Assembly (NCBI GenBank): GCA_007050895.1
Contig: SMYP01000094.1
Span: 6,784 to 34,428, forward strand
DNA length: 27,645 bases
From: Candidatus Bathyarchaeota archaeon
GTDB lineage: Archaea > Thermoproteota > Bathyarchaeia > Bathyarchaeales > UBA233
Direction of reading: 5' to 3'
The notes below the pieces were generated by a model. It searched no databases and was not told where the DNA came from. It worked only from the letters and a program-made list of their open reading frames with translations. Shown here one piece after another: positions 14,081 through 22,033 of this stretch (the first letter of the stretch is position 1; each line of letters starts with the position of its first letter). The position numbers and the translations under genes are program-made.

Positions 14081-14578
14081 ATGGTAAAAATTCATGAACG
14101 CAAATTCGTTTCGGCGGATCCTGAAAAATGCGTGGGCTGTCAAATCTGTGAATATATATGTTCATGGACAAAGGAAAAAGGGTTCAACCCGCTGAAATCA
14201 CGCATACGTGTGGTGCGTGTAAACCAACTAGTAAACATGGCTGTCACCTGTAGGCGCTGTGAAGACCCGCCATGTGTTGCTGCTTGTCCGCGTGACGCTT
14301 TGACCCAATCAGAAGAAACAGGAACCATAATGCTAGACATGGACAAGTGTAATGGCTGCGGATGGTGCATTGAAGCCTGTGACTATGGTGCTATAATGTT
14401 ACATCCAGAAACAAAAGTCGTTCACGTTTGCGACCTTTGCAAAGATGAAGGAGAACCACAATGCATCAAATGGTGCCCGGAAGAAGCCTTAACGCTGGTG
14501 ACAAGTGACGTGCTGGCTCAGAAAGCAAGAATCTCCGCTGTAAAGAAACTTTTCCAAGAAGCAAAGAAAAAGAAGTAA
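14081..14578 (+). CDS. 4x[4Fe-4S] electron-transfer subunit of AOR 2
   Basis: Partner of the second AOR. The 165 residues keep all sixteen cluster cysteines at nearly the same places as the paralog at 8185: 17/20/23/27, 57/60/65/69, 90/93/96/100 and 117/120/128/132. The segments RKFVSADPEKCVGC and KWCPEEAL are nearly identical in both, and the Lys-rich tail is also shared. No membrane segment or signal peptide is seen. The ATG at 14081 is preceded by CAGGAGG inside the end of the AOR gene. Together with its AOR gene it forms a duplicated two-gene module. Confidence 0.92.
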   Translation: MVKIHERKFVSADPEKCVGCQICEYICSWTKEKGFNPLKSRIRVVRVNQLVNMAVTCRRCEDPPCVAACPRDALTQSEETGTIMLDMDKCNGCGWCIEACDYGAIMLHPETKVVHVCDLCKDEGEPQCIKWCPEEALTLVTSDVLAQKARISAVKKLFQEAKKKK

Positions 14579-14580
14579 GC

Positions 14581-14608
14581 AAAAAGAGCTTTTTCTTAAC
14601 CTCTTTCT
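14581..14608. terminator. Bidirectional T-rich terminator between convergent operons
   Basis: AAAAAGAGCTTTTT (14581-14594) is a near-perfect inverted repeat with T-runs on both strands. It lies in the 30 bases between the AOR 2 operon and the convergent hydrogenase protease gene, and could end transcripts from both sides. Confidence 0.5.
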
Positions 14609-15112
14609 TCAATCTATTTCACGTAGAAGTTTTCTCAATACAGTTACAACTTTCTTAGCAACATCTTGCGTTATCGGTGTTAAACCTTCCCCGAAATCTG
14701 TGTTCTCGGGCTCAATCAATAGCAGAGCGATTTTTGTCTTTATCATCTTTGCAATATACTCACAGAATATGCGGAGGGGTAAAACGTGAGTAGTAATTGC
14801 TGGAAAATCCGAAACCTGTTCGGGATAGATGAGGCGGATTTCACCAGGTTTCAGCCCAAGAATCGCAGCGTCGATAAGGAGCACGTGGCTCGGTTTGATG
14901 TCCACTATTTCCTGCATGAAGCTTTCGGGAACAGTCTCGCATTCAAGCAAGCTGACTTTGTCTGAAACTCTTTCTTCTAAATCCTGAACGATTTTTACAC
15001 CCACAAAATCGTCCCTACGAATAGGATTTCCAATACCTGCTACTACTACCCTTTCAGCATCTGCAAACCACTTTTCAAGTGCGGCATGAATGTTATACTC
15101 ACTCTTAACCAA
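14609..15112 (-). CDS. [NiFe] hydrogenase maturation protease
   Basis: Endopeptidase that cuts the C-terminal extension from a nickel-loaded hydrogenase large subunit. The 167 residues have the HycI/HyaD/FrcD-family signature GIGNPIRRDDFVG (26-38) with likely nickel-contacting residues D35, D81 (LLIDAAILG) and H109 (ITTHVLPL). The start is TTG at 15110-15112, without a convincing ribosome site; a slightly shorter start is possible. It lies 47 bases after the MvhA-like gene, with a pyrimidine-rich tract between, and is the last gene of that operon. It is the only such protease in the window, although three large subunits are encoded; two show complete C-termini with an extension after the DPCxxCxxH motif. 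Confidence 0.9.
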   Translation of the reverse strand: MVKSEYNIHAALEKWFADAERVVVAGIGNPIRRDDFVGVKIVQDLEERVSDKVSLLECETVPESFMQEIVDIKPSHVLLIDAAILGLKPGEIRLIYPEQVSDFPAITTHVLPLRIFCEYIAKMIKTKIALLLIEPENTDFGEGLTPITQDVAKKVVTVLRKLLREID

Positions 15113-15159
15113 GATTAAGCGCCAACAAGAGATAGAGTAAGAAAAAGGAAAGAAAAGGT

Positions 15160-16611
15160 TTACCGCTGCAGAGTTTGTAACAGGTTTTTCTGGCTGTCAT
15201 AAACTTTTAGGGTTAGTGGCATTTGCCCAACTGCAACATGCGTTGCGCAGGCAAAGCATGGGTCGTATGCCCTAAAAGCCATTTCCACCTTGTTAAGCAC
15301 GCCTTGGTCAACCTTTCCGTTGTGGATGAGGCCCTTAGCTGCATCACGTATGGACATGCCGATTGCGGGGTAATTGTTAGTGGTAGCCACGATCAGGTTC
15401 ACATCTTTAATCAATGCATTCTTGTCCAGTACATAATGATGATATAGTGTTCCCCGTGCAGCTTCAACTACACCCACGCCTTCGCCAGGTTCTCCAGGTT
15501 TGTTGCGAATGTTTGTGCTAGTTATCTCAGGGTCTCTAGCCAATTCAACGGTACGTTCAGCAGCGTAGAGCAGCTCAATCAACCTTGCCCAATGGAAGGC
15601 TAAGGTACCATGCACTGGTTTGCCTAAGGTTTTGTACATTACTTCATATTCAGCTTGCGCAAACGGGGTCGCCATGCCATCAGAAGCGTTAAGTCGCCCA
15701 AGCGGACCAACACGGTAGACTCCGTTGTCTTTACCATAGAACTGACCTTTCCAGCCTACTTTCTTCAAGAACGGGAATTTCGAGTAGGTCCATGGTTCGA
15801 CGTGTTCGCCAATATGTGCTAGGTAGTCTTTAGGTTCGAACTTTAAGAATTCATCACCGTTAGGATCAACTACTCTGATTTTACCATCATAAAAATTAAC
15901 TTTGTTATTCTCGTCCATTAAACCCATATAGTAAGTCTTCATCGTATAAGCATCACTTTTGATAAGATCTAGGTATGCACTATTTCCAAGTACTATGTCA
16001 TGGAAAAGTTTTAAACTAAATTTGGCGAATTCCACAGAAGAAACAGCCATCTTCTCAATTTCTTGTCTGTCCTCTTCGCTTAGCGCCTTTGATATGCCGC
16101 CAGGCAAACCACAAACTGGATGAGTAGCTTTGCCGCCGAGAATCGCAGTGATTTTCTGTCCGTAAGCTCTATGCTTAATGACCTCTTTTGCCACGTCCAA
16201 ACCTGCTTTTTCTATAACGCCCAAGATATTTCGTTTTTCTGGTGGCGCGTCAGGACCAACTACGAAGTCGGGTCCGCCTAAATAGTAAAAATGCAGTATG
16301 TGGTCGTAGATGTAGTATGCTGAGTACATAAGTTCTCGGAGTTTCTTTGCGGCTGATGGTGGTTCAACTTTGAACGCGTTGTCTAAGGCTTTGACTGACG
16401 CGAAGTGGTGCGCGACAGGACAGACTCCGCATATTCTTGTCGTTAGCTGGGGCATCAGTTCAGCACGTCTTCCTTCGCAGAATTTCTCGAAGCCTCTAAG
16501 TTCAGGGATTTTTAGGTATGCATTTTCAACTTCGCCTGCGTCGTTGAGGAATATGGAAATATTTCCGTGTCCTTCAAGTCGCGTGATCGGGTTTATGCTT
16601 ATTTCTTTCAT
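15160..16611 (-). CDS. mvhA: [NiFe] hydrogenase large subunit, MvhA-like (group 3c type)
   Basis: Catalytic subunit of a cytosolic F420-non-reducing hydrogenase that splits or makes H2 at a Ni-Fe(CN)2CO centre. The 483 residues contain the L1 motif RICGVC (C61, C64) and the L2 motif DPCFACATH (C452, C455, H458). These supply the four cysteines that bind the metals. A 25-residue tail follows H458, the normal site for removal by a maturation protease such as the one encoded next. ATG at 16609-16611 overlaps the small-subunit stop by four bases. In methanogens MvhAG works with MvhD and HdrABC; here MvhD and HdrA are missing from the operon. Confidence 0.92.
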   Translation of the reverse strand: MKEISINPITRLEGHGNISIFLNDAGEVENAYLKIPELRGFEKFCEGRRAELMPQLTTRICGVCPVAHHFASVKALDNAFKVEPPSAAKKLRELMYSAYYIYDHILHFYYLGGPDFVVGPDAPPEKRNILGVIEKAGLDVAKEVIKHRAYGQKITAILGGKATHPVCGLPGGISKALSEEDRQEIEKMAVSSVEFAKFSLKLFHDIVLGNSAYLDLIKSDAYTMKTYYMGLMDENNKVNFYDGKIRVVDPNGDEFLKFEPKDYLAHIGEHVEPWTYSKFPFLKKVGWKGQFYGKDNGVYRVGPLGRLNASDGMATPFAQAEYEVMYKTLGKPVHGTLAFHWARLIELLYAAERTVELARDPEITSTNIRNKPGEPGEGVGVVEAARGTLYHHYVLDKNALIKDVNLIVATTNNYPAIGMSIRDAAKGLIHNGKVDQGVLNKVEMAFRAYDPCFACATHVAVGQMPLTLKVYDSQKNLLQTLQR

Positions 16612-17585
16612 TTCTTCATCACCTTTCTATTAAGAATTGAAGCTGGTAAAGAGTACATGTAGAAAGTGCCTACAGGGTCTACTATCTGGCTCATCAACTT
16701 TTCAACAGCCTCGGGCGATAAATCCTGCTCGTCATACCCAAGTACTGAAGCCAAAGCAGAGATCATTCCAGCACCTAATTCAGGCATGTTTGGGCCAGGT
16801 CCACCACAGCCTGTACAAGGCATGTCAACGTTTAAGCATTGGGCGCCACAGCCGCTGCGAGTTGCTGGTCCCATACAGAGTATACCTTGCTCAAGCAGGC
16901 ATTTTTCCGGGTCAGGCACTTTCTCGTATACTCGGTAGAGCTTAGTGATTTTTTTATTCTCTCTTGTTCTGGGGCATTCGTCGCAAACAGCTTTCAAGGG
17001 TGCGAGAACTGAACCTTTCGGCGGCAATGCGTTCTTTGCTATTGCGTCAATGGCTTCGGATATGAGCTTAACGGGTGGTGGACAACCAGGCAGATAATAG
17101 TCTACGTCCACCGTCTGCGCTAAAGTTTTAACCGTATCGTAGAATTCTGGAATATCCAGTGTGCCTTCTTTCACTTTAGTCTCAGTTTTAGGAACAATTC
17201 CTTCTGGATTAACAACTGACTTCTCTTTCAGATAGACAAGCTCGAGGATTTCTTTGCTATTGTGTAGATTAGCCAGGCCAGGTATGCAACCTTCATGAGC
17301 ACAAGAACCAAAGGCAACAAGTGTTTTAGATTTTTGCCGTAGTAGTTTTGCAATGTGTTCTTGTTCCGAGTTTCGAATTGACCCGTTGAAAAAGGTGATG
17401 TCGATGTGCTTGTCAGGCATATTTTCTACGTCACTGTATTTTACGTCAATGGCTACGGGCCAGAACACGATGTCTGCTATTTGCACTACGTCAAGGATTT
17501 TCTCATTTATATCTAAAACGGCTATTTCACAGCCGCCGCAACTTGCAGCCCAGTAAAAGGCTATTTTCAGCTTATTTTCACTCAT
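16608..17585 (-). CDS. mvhG: [NiFe] hydrogenase small subunit, MvhG-like
   Basis: Electron-relay subunit of the MvhA-like hydrogenase. In 325 residues the proximal [4Fe-4S] ligands are C16, C19 (SCGGCE), C95 (FGSCAHEGC) and C168 (LPGCPPP). A C-terminal domain with C201, C204, C229, C237, C246, C250, C257 and C260 (CMGPATRSGCGAQC, PCTGCGG) can hold two further clusters, as in MvhG and FrhG. No Tat signal is present, so it is cytosolic. The stop overlaps the large-subunit start by four bases, and the HdrB-like gene ends only a few bases before its start, indicating one transcript. Confidence 0.92.
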   Translation of the reverse strand: MSENKLKIAFYWAASCGGCEIAVLDINEKILDVVQIADIVFWPVAIDVKYSDVENMPDKHIDITFFNGSIRNSEQEHIAKLLRQKSKTLVAFGSCAHEGCIPGLANLHNSKEILELVYLKEKSVVNPEGIVPKTETKVKEGTLDIPEFYDTVKTLAQTVDVDYYLPGCPPPVKLISEAIDAIAKNALPPKGSVLAPLKAVCDECPRTRENKKITKLYRVYEKVPDPEKCLLEQGILCMGPATRSGCGAQCLNVDMPCTGCGGPGPNMPELGAGMISALASVLGYDEQDLSPEAVEKLMSQIVDPVGTFYMYSLPASILNRKVMKK

Positions 17586-17588
17586 TTC

Positions 17589-18473
17589 TTAATTTACTCC
17601 TTTAATTACCTGTAAAATTTTTGAGGTGCCGACTCTGAGCTCGTTGAAAGCGAGTTCTTCAGGAGTCATATCCAAAGCTAACCCGAGCAGCTGCGGGTAA
17701 TGCAAAACCGGTATTCCATATGTTTCGCTGAACATTCTTTCTATGCGCAGCTCATTTGTGTCGAACATTATGTGGCAGAACGGACAAATCGTAATTAAGG
17801 CTTGCGCTTCTACCCTTTTGACGTTGTTTAGTTTGTCTCGGGCAAGCTGCAAAGCTACCTTGTCGCTTACACCAACGCTTGGTGCGCCACAGCATTCTGT
17901 CTCGTCGGCATAATCTAGGCAAGTGGCCCCTGTTGCTTCAATGAGCTTCTTCAGGGTTTGTGGGTCTTCCGGCTCATCAAAACCTATGACTGCCCTTGGT
18001 CTCAGGAGGTGACAACCAACATGTTCAGCCACGTTGAGCATTGTGAGCGGGTTTATTATGGTGTTCTTAATTTTTTCCAAGCCTACATCCTCCATGAGCA
18101 CTTGAAGTATATGTTTGGTTTCCACGCTGCCTTTGAGCTCCAAACCTGATTTTTGCAGATGACTGTTGATTTGCTCTCTTAATGCTTTATCTTCCTTTAA
18201 AGTCTTGTTGACTTTCTTCAGGGTTCCAGCGCAGCCTGGACATAGGGTAAGAATTCTTAAGCCTGTCTTTTCGGCTAATGCGAGGTTCCTTGCTGCAAGG
18301 ATAAGCATGGTTTCGTGACTCACCGGGTCCAACGGGAGACCGCAACAATTGAATTCAGGCATTTCAACAAGTTCCACATCCAGCTTTGCAAGGACTTTGC
18401 GCGCAGAAATTTCGTAGGATGATACTCGATAGGGAACTGCGCAACCCAAGAAAATAAGGTATTTACAGCTCAC
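17589..18473 (-). CDS. hdrB: Heterodisulfide reductase subunit B-like (two CCG domains)
   Basis: Catalytic-type subunit that reduces disulfides at two noncubane [4Fe-4S] clusters in methanogens. The 294 residues contain two full CCG motifs: C11, C43-C44 with C78-x2-C81, and C154, C194-C195 with C230-x2-C233. All ligands of both motifs are present, which supports true HdrB-like chemistry rather than a simple electron carrier. The natural substrate is unknown: CoM-S-S-CoB if the host makes those thiols, otherwise another disulfide or an electron-transfer role. GTG start at 18471-18473 overlaps the hdrC stop. Confidence 0.9.
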   Translation of the reverse strand: MSCKYLIFLGCAVPYRVSSYEISARKVLAKLDVELVEMPEFNCCGLPLDPVSHETMLILAARNLALAEKTGLRILTLCPGCAGTLKKVNKTLKEDKALREQINSHLQKSGLELKGSVETKHILQVLMEDVGLEKIKNTIINPLTMLNVAEHVGCHLLRPRAVIGFDEPEDPQTLKKLIEATGATCLDYADETECCGAPSVGVSDKVALQLARDKLNNVKRVEAQALITICPFCHIMFDTNELRIERMFSETYGIPVLHYPQLLGLALDMTPEELAFNELRVGTSKILQVIKGVN

Positions 18474-19006
18474 GCTTGCTCGACTTCCTTTTCGCTGTTT
18501 TCTATGAACCTGACGCCTTCGAGCGATTTGCGTATGTTTTCAGGGTTGCTTTTTGGAAGCGGTGGCAGACCTTGAGTTTCTCGTTTTTTTATTCTCAGCT
18601 CTGGAATCTTGTAAGCGTAACCTGAATCAAGTATACATACAGTTTGGTCTTTGAAAACTTGGGGCACAAAGCCTTTTTCTGCCGCTAGATTTCTCAGCAC
18701 TCGGATTACGCTTGCGACTTCCACGCCTTGGGGGCAGCGATCTGTGCAAGTGAAGCATGCAGCACACAACCATAGGGTTTCGCTGTTGAGTACGCGTTCT
18801 TTTAAACCAAGTTGCGCCATGCGGATTATGGTACGTGGTCTGTAATTGTCGCTGAATCTTGCAACGGGACAGTCACTGGTGCATGTTCCGCACTGAAAGC
18901 ATCTTAGAAGTTTTTCGCCGCCGTGCATCCGCGTAAGTTCATACTTGAACTTTGGATCTATTTCGGAAGCTTTTATTGGCTTTTTGGAGGTTGCTATCTC
19001 CGTCAC
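18470..19006 (-). CDS. hdrC: Heterodisulfide reductase subunit C-like ferredoxin
   Basis: Electron carrier feeding HdrB. The 178 residues bind two [4Fe-4S] clusters through C36, C39, C42, C46 (CFQCGTCTSDCP) and C81, C84, C87, C91 (CAACFTCTDRCP), the typical HdrC arrangement. There is no membrane segment, so it is the soluble HdrC type and not HdrE-linked. Start is GTG 19004-19006 with GGTG at 19014-19017. First gene of the hdrCB-mvhGA-protease operon. In known complexes HdrC receives electrons from HdrA, which is not encoded here. Confidence 0.9.
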   Translation of the reverse strand: MTEIATSKKPIKASEIDPKFKYELTRMHGGEKLLRCFQCGTCTSDCPVARFSDNYRPRTIIRMAQLGLKERVLNSETLWLCAACFTCTDRCPQGVEVASVIRVLRNLAAEKGFVPQVFKDQTVCILDSGYAYKIPELRIKKRETQGLPPLPKSNPENIRKSLEGVRFIENSEKEVEQA

Positions 19007-19348
19007 TCGAATTCACCTTGGGCAACAATTCGATAAATGCCCTGTGCGTGCATAAATACTCAGAAAGTCCATATCAACTACATAAAGTTTCAGTCATTCT
19101 TACAGTAATTTCTCCATATTAAATAAGCGAATTCGAAATCTTTCTATCCTAGAAAAAGAAGATGTCTGTGTCTTCACTTGCAATAACTCCGATTTCAACA
19201 TTCCCCCTAAAGGCGACACTCAGATTCACTAGTTTGAAGCTATCTGGAGTTAAAGCAGTAGCAGTTGTCATTCCTTTGGGAGGTTAGCTAATTTGCCTAT
19301 TAAGAAGAAAGCGAGGTGGAGCTACTTATTTCCATTTTCGGCAGTTTG
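19007..19348. other. Intergenic region between hox and hdr/mvh operons
   Basis: 342 bases. Near the left end, a TATA-like element (plus-strand CATAAATACT, 19051-19060) lies about 49 bases before the hdrC start and, with GGTG at 19014-19017, makes a normal minus-strand promoter. The middle holds two overlapping short frames on opposite strands, 19162-19287 plus (41 residues) and 19149-19271 minus (40 residues). No strong terminator hairpin or long T-run is seen after the hoxH stop. Confidence 0.5.
19149..19271 (-). CDS. Candidate 40-residue small protein (doubtful)
   Basis: Minus-strand frame ATG 19269-19271 to TAG 19149-19151 between hoxH and hdrC, on the same strand as both. The translation begins MTTATALTPDSFKLVNLSVA and looks protein-like, with alternating hydrophobic residues, ending in three Phe. 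AAAGGA directly abuts the ATG, too close for a good ribosome site. No family recognised; the opposite strand is also open here. Confidence 0.2.
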   Translation of the reverse strand: MTTATALTPDSFKLVNLSVAFRGNVEIGVIASEDTDIFFF

Positions 19349-20794
19349 TTATCGGATTTTTTCGTCTATTAGTTTGCCTTCTGAGTCTTTGAGCTGTATT
19401 TCTAAAGGCATTTTTCCGACGGCGTGGGTTGCGCAGCTTAGACAAGGATCAAACGCACGTATGACCGCTTCAACTCTGTTAAGCATGCCTTCTTTGAGTT
19501 TTTTCGAATTTACGTATTTCTTGGCGACTTGCGTTACGGCTTTGTTGTAAGCGAGGTTATTGTGTTCAGTGGCGATTATCATGTTGCACTGTTTTATAAT
19601 TCCATCTTGGTCAACCTTGTAATGGTGAATCAATGTTCCTCTTGGCGCTTCGGCGACTCCAATTCCTTCGTAATCGTTGACGAAAGCTTTGGCTTGAACA
19701 CGTTCCTCGAGAATTTCTGGGTTTTGAAGAAGGTTTTTAGAGTTTTCGATGCAGGTGAGAATCTCTATTAGCCGCGCATAATGGTACATGAAAGTGCTTT
19801 GGACTACTCCATTTTTGCCGAGTTTCTTGAATTCTTTGAGTTCTTTATCTGCGAGTGGTGTGCCACAATATGAAGCTACGTTCAGCCTAGCTAATGGACC
19901 GACCCTGTAGATTCCATCTGGATAGCCTAAGGGCTTGTAGTAGGGGAACTTCATGTAAGACCATGGTTCAACAGCTTCACCTATGTAATCTTGATATTTC
20001 GCCGGGTCAAGCTGGTCAGCAACGATTTTGCCGTCTTGATCAACGATGCGTATCTTGCCGCTATACATTTCCAGTCCGCCAGTGGCCGTAACCAAACCCA
20101 TGTAGTACGTGGCGAAGTTACCAAAGTTCTGGATTTCTTCAGCGAAACCTTCCAAGAGGTCTTTGAACATTGAAAGCGTCTTGAGCGTGATGCCCAACGC
20201 TTCGGGCAAATTCGATAATAGATAATCAGCTTTGTTCTTCGGAAGAGGCCAATGTACGCCACCAGGCAGAATCCAGTCGCTGGAATGAATTCTTTTTCCT
20301 GCCACTTTCTCTATGATTTCCTGGCCAAACTTCCGCAATTTAATTCCCTGCAAAGCCAAGTCAGGCTGCTTCTCTATTAAACTGAAAATGTTTCTTTCTG
20401 CGGGGTCTGCATCCATCCCTAAAAGCAAGTCTGGAGACGAGAGATGGAAGAAGTTCAGTGCATGCGACTGAATCATTTGTCCCATATGTATTAGACGGCG
20501 TAGTAGGATAGCGGTTTTAGGAGGGTTAACTCCAACTATTTCGTCACATGCCTTCGCTGAAGCCAGTAAGTGACTTACGGGGCAAATTCCGCAGGACCTT
20601 GCAGTTATGCTTGGCATTTCGTAGAATGGTCTACCTTCACAGAACTTTTCGAATCCTCTGAAGTCAACCACGTGGAATCGTGCTTCCTTGACGGTTTCAT
20701 CCTTTCCCAGGTGGATTGTTACTTTAGCATGTCCCTCTATTCTGGTAATTGGGCTAATCATGATTTCTTTGCGCATTTTATCTTCCTCAACCAT
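19349..20794 (-). CDS. hoxH: NAD-linked [NiFe] hydrogenase large subunit, HoxH-like (group 3d type)
   Basis: Catalytic H2-activating subunit of a bidirectional NAD-linked hydrogenase. The 481 residues have L1 motif RSCGICPVSH (C68, C71) and L2 motif DPCLSCATHA (C451, C454, H457), and a 24-residue tail that would be cleaved in maturation. The CLSCATHA sequence is typical of HoxH. Two starts are possible: ATG 20792-20794, overlapping the hoxY stop, or ATG 20774-20776, which has GAGG eight bases upstream and gives a tighter N-terminus (MRKEIMISPITRIEG). Last gene of the hoxEFUYH operon. No maturation protease is in this operon. Confidence 0.92.
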   Translation of the reverse strand: MVEEDKMRKEIMISPITRIEGHAKVTIHLGKDETVKEARFHVVDFRGFEKFCEGRPFYEMPSITARSCGICPVSHLLASAKACDEIVGVNPPKTAILLRRLIHMGQMIQSHALNFFHLSSPDLLLGMDADPAERNIFSLIEKQPDLALQGIKLRKFGQEIIEKVAGKRIHSSDWILPGGVHWPLPKNKADYLLSNLPEALGITLKTLSMFKDLLEGFAEEIQNFGNFATYYMGLVTATGGLEMYSGKIRIVDQDGKIVADQLDPAKYQDYIGEAVEPWSYMKFPYYKPLGYPDGIYRVGPLARLNVASYCGTPLADKELKEFKKLGKNGVVQSTFMYHYARLIEILTCIENSKNLLQNPEILEERVQAKAFVNDYEGIGVAEAPRGTLIHHYKVDQDGIIKQCNMIIATEHNNLAYNKAVTQVAKKYVNSKKLKEGMLNRVEAVIRAFDPCLSCATHAVGKMPLEIQLKDSEGKLIDEKIR

Positions 20795-21329
20795 ATTTTG
20801 ATCTACCTTCCATGTTAGGTGTTCTTCCAGCCAACAACTCAGTAACTACATAGTTGATTATTGCAGGGGAAGGAGGACAACCTGGGATAAAATGGTCTAC
20901 TTTAACCAGTTGGTGTAGTGGACGTACTTTCTTTAGTAGTTTTGGGACGTTAGTGGGAATCTGAGCTTTTCCGTTAGAGTTTTCCACGTAAGCTTTTTCC
21001 AGGGCAAGTTGATCGCTATCTCTCCAGGCGTTTCTTAGGGCGGTAACGTTGCCTGTAACTGCGCAGTCACCTAGCGAAATCAGGATTTTAGTTTGTGCTC
21101 TTGCTTCTTCTAAGAGGCGGTGCTGTTCTTCATTTGCTACTGCACCTTCGATTAAAGTTACATCAACGTTTTCGGGGAAGGTTTTTACATCAATTAAAGG
21201 ACTGTAGACAATCTTGATTTTCCTAAGTAGTTCAAGCAGCGATTCATCTTGGTCTAGAAACGACATGTGACAACCTGAACAACCACTAAGCCAAATTGTC
21301 GCAACTCTGATTTTCTCTATTGTTGTCAT
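20787..21329 (-). CDS. hoxY: NAD-linked [NiFe] hydrogenase small subunit, HoxY-like
   Basis: Short small subunit that holds only the proximal [4Fe-4S] cluster, as usual for HoxY. The 180 residues show C17, C20 (SGCSGCHMS), C89 (LGDCAVTG) and C151 (IPGCPPSP), and lack the C-terminal cluster domain present in MvhG and HydD. It links the HoxH active site to HoxU. The start overlaps the hoxU stop by four bases, and its own stop overlaps or abuts the hoxH start. Confidence 0.9.
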   Translation of the reverse strand: MTTIEKIRVATIWLSGCSGCHMSFLDQDESLLELLRKIKIVYSPLIDVKTFPENVDVTLIEGAVANEEQHRLLEEARAQTKILISLGDCAVTGNVTALRNAWRDSDQLALEKAYVENSNGKAQIPTNVPKLLKKVRPLHQLVKVDHFIPGCPPSPAIINYVVTELLAGRTPNMEGRSKYG

Positions 21330-22033
21330 TTTTGTCGTCTCCTTTCTTTGATAAACTCGGCAATTTCCTTGTTCTTGGTGTGAGCTACAGGTTCACCTTC
21401 AATGTAAATGGCGCCAACTGGACAGATTTTTGCGCATTTTCGACATGCTGTACAAGAACAAGAGTTAATCCACTTGTTATCAAGATCCATTATAATCTGA
21501 GAATCTTTTCCTCGTTGCTTCAAATCTAGTGTATGAACGCCTTCTATTTCGTCGCAAACCCTTATGCAGCGGGTACATAATATGCATCTGTTTCGGTCAA
21601 TGACCAAGAAATCATGAGTTGAGTCAATCTCCTCTTTGGTAAAGGTCCGCTCAAACATGGTGTGGTCAACACCTAGTTGATTCGCCAAGCTTTGCAATTC
21701 GCAGTGGTCGTTGGCAACACACACTGAACAAATATGAGTTCTCTCGGAAAGCAATAATTGAACTGTCATCTTGCGATACCTCTTAAGCAACTCTGATCTT
21801 GTCGTGACTTCCATGCCAGGGCTAACAGGTGTCGCACAAGCCGGGAATAGTTTGGGTGACCCCATTATCTCGACTAAGCATAATCGACATCCTCCATAAC
21901 TGTTTAACCCCTCCAAATTGCAGAGCGTTGGAATGTTAATGCCATTGTCTTTAGCTGCTTTCAGAATCATCGTTCCCTCTGGGACTTCGATTTCAATGCT
22001 GTCTATTTTCAGCTTAACAACCAAGATGCTCAT
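21326..22033 (-). CDS. hoxU: Diaphorase iron-sulfur subunit, HoxU/NuoG-N-like
   Basis: Electron wire between the flavin subunit and the hydrogenase module. The 235 residues hold a [2Fe-2S] ferredoxin domain (C38, C49, C52, C66), the His-Cys3 [4Fe-4S] motif THICSVCVANDHCELQ (H100, C102, C105, C111) and a 2x[4Fe-4S] domain (C150/153/156/160 and C194/197/200/204). This matches HoxU and the first 220 residues of NuoG. ATG at 22031-22033 has GGAGGG six bases upstream and overlaps the hoxF stop by four bases. Confidence 0.92.
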   Translation of the reverse strand: MSILVVKLKIDSIEIEVPEGTMILKAAKDNGINIPTLCNLEGLNSYGGCRLCLVEIMGSPKLFPACATPVSPGMEVTTRSELLKRYRKMTVQLLLSERTHICSVCVANDHCELQSLANQLGVDHTMFERTFTKEEIDSTHDFLVIDRNRCILCTRCIRVCDEIEGVHTLDLKQRGKDSQIIMDLDNKWINSCSCTACRKCAKICPVGAIYIEGEPVAHTKNKEIAEFIKERRRQK

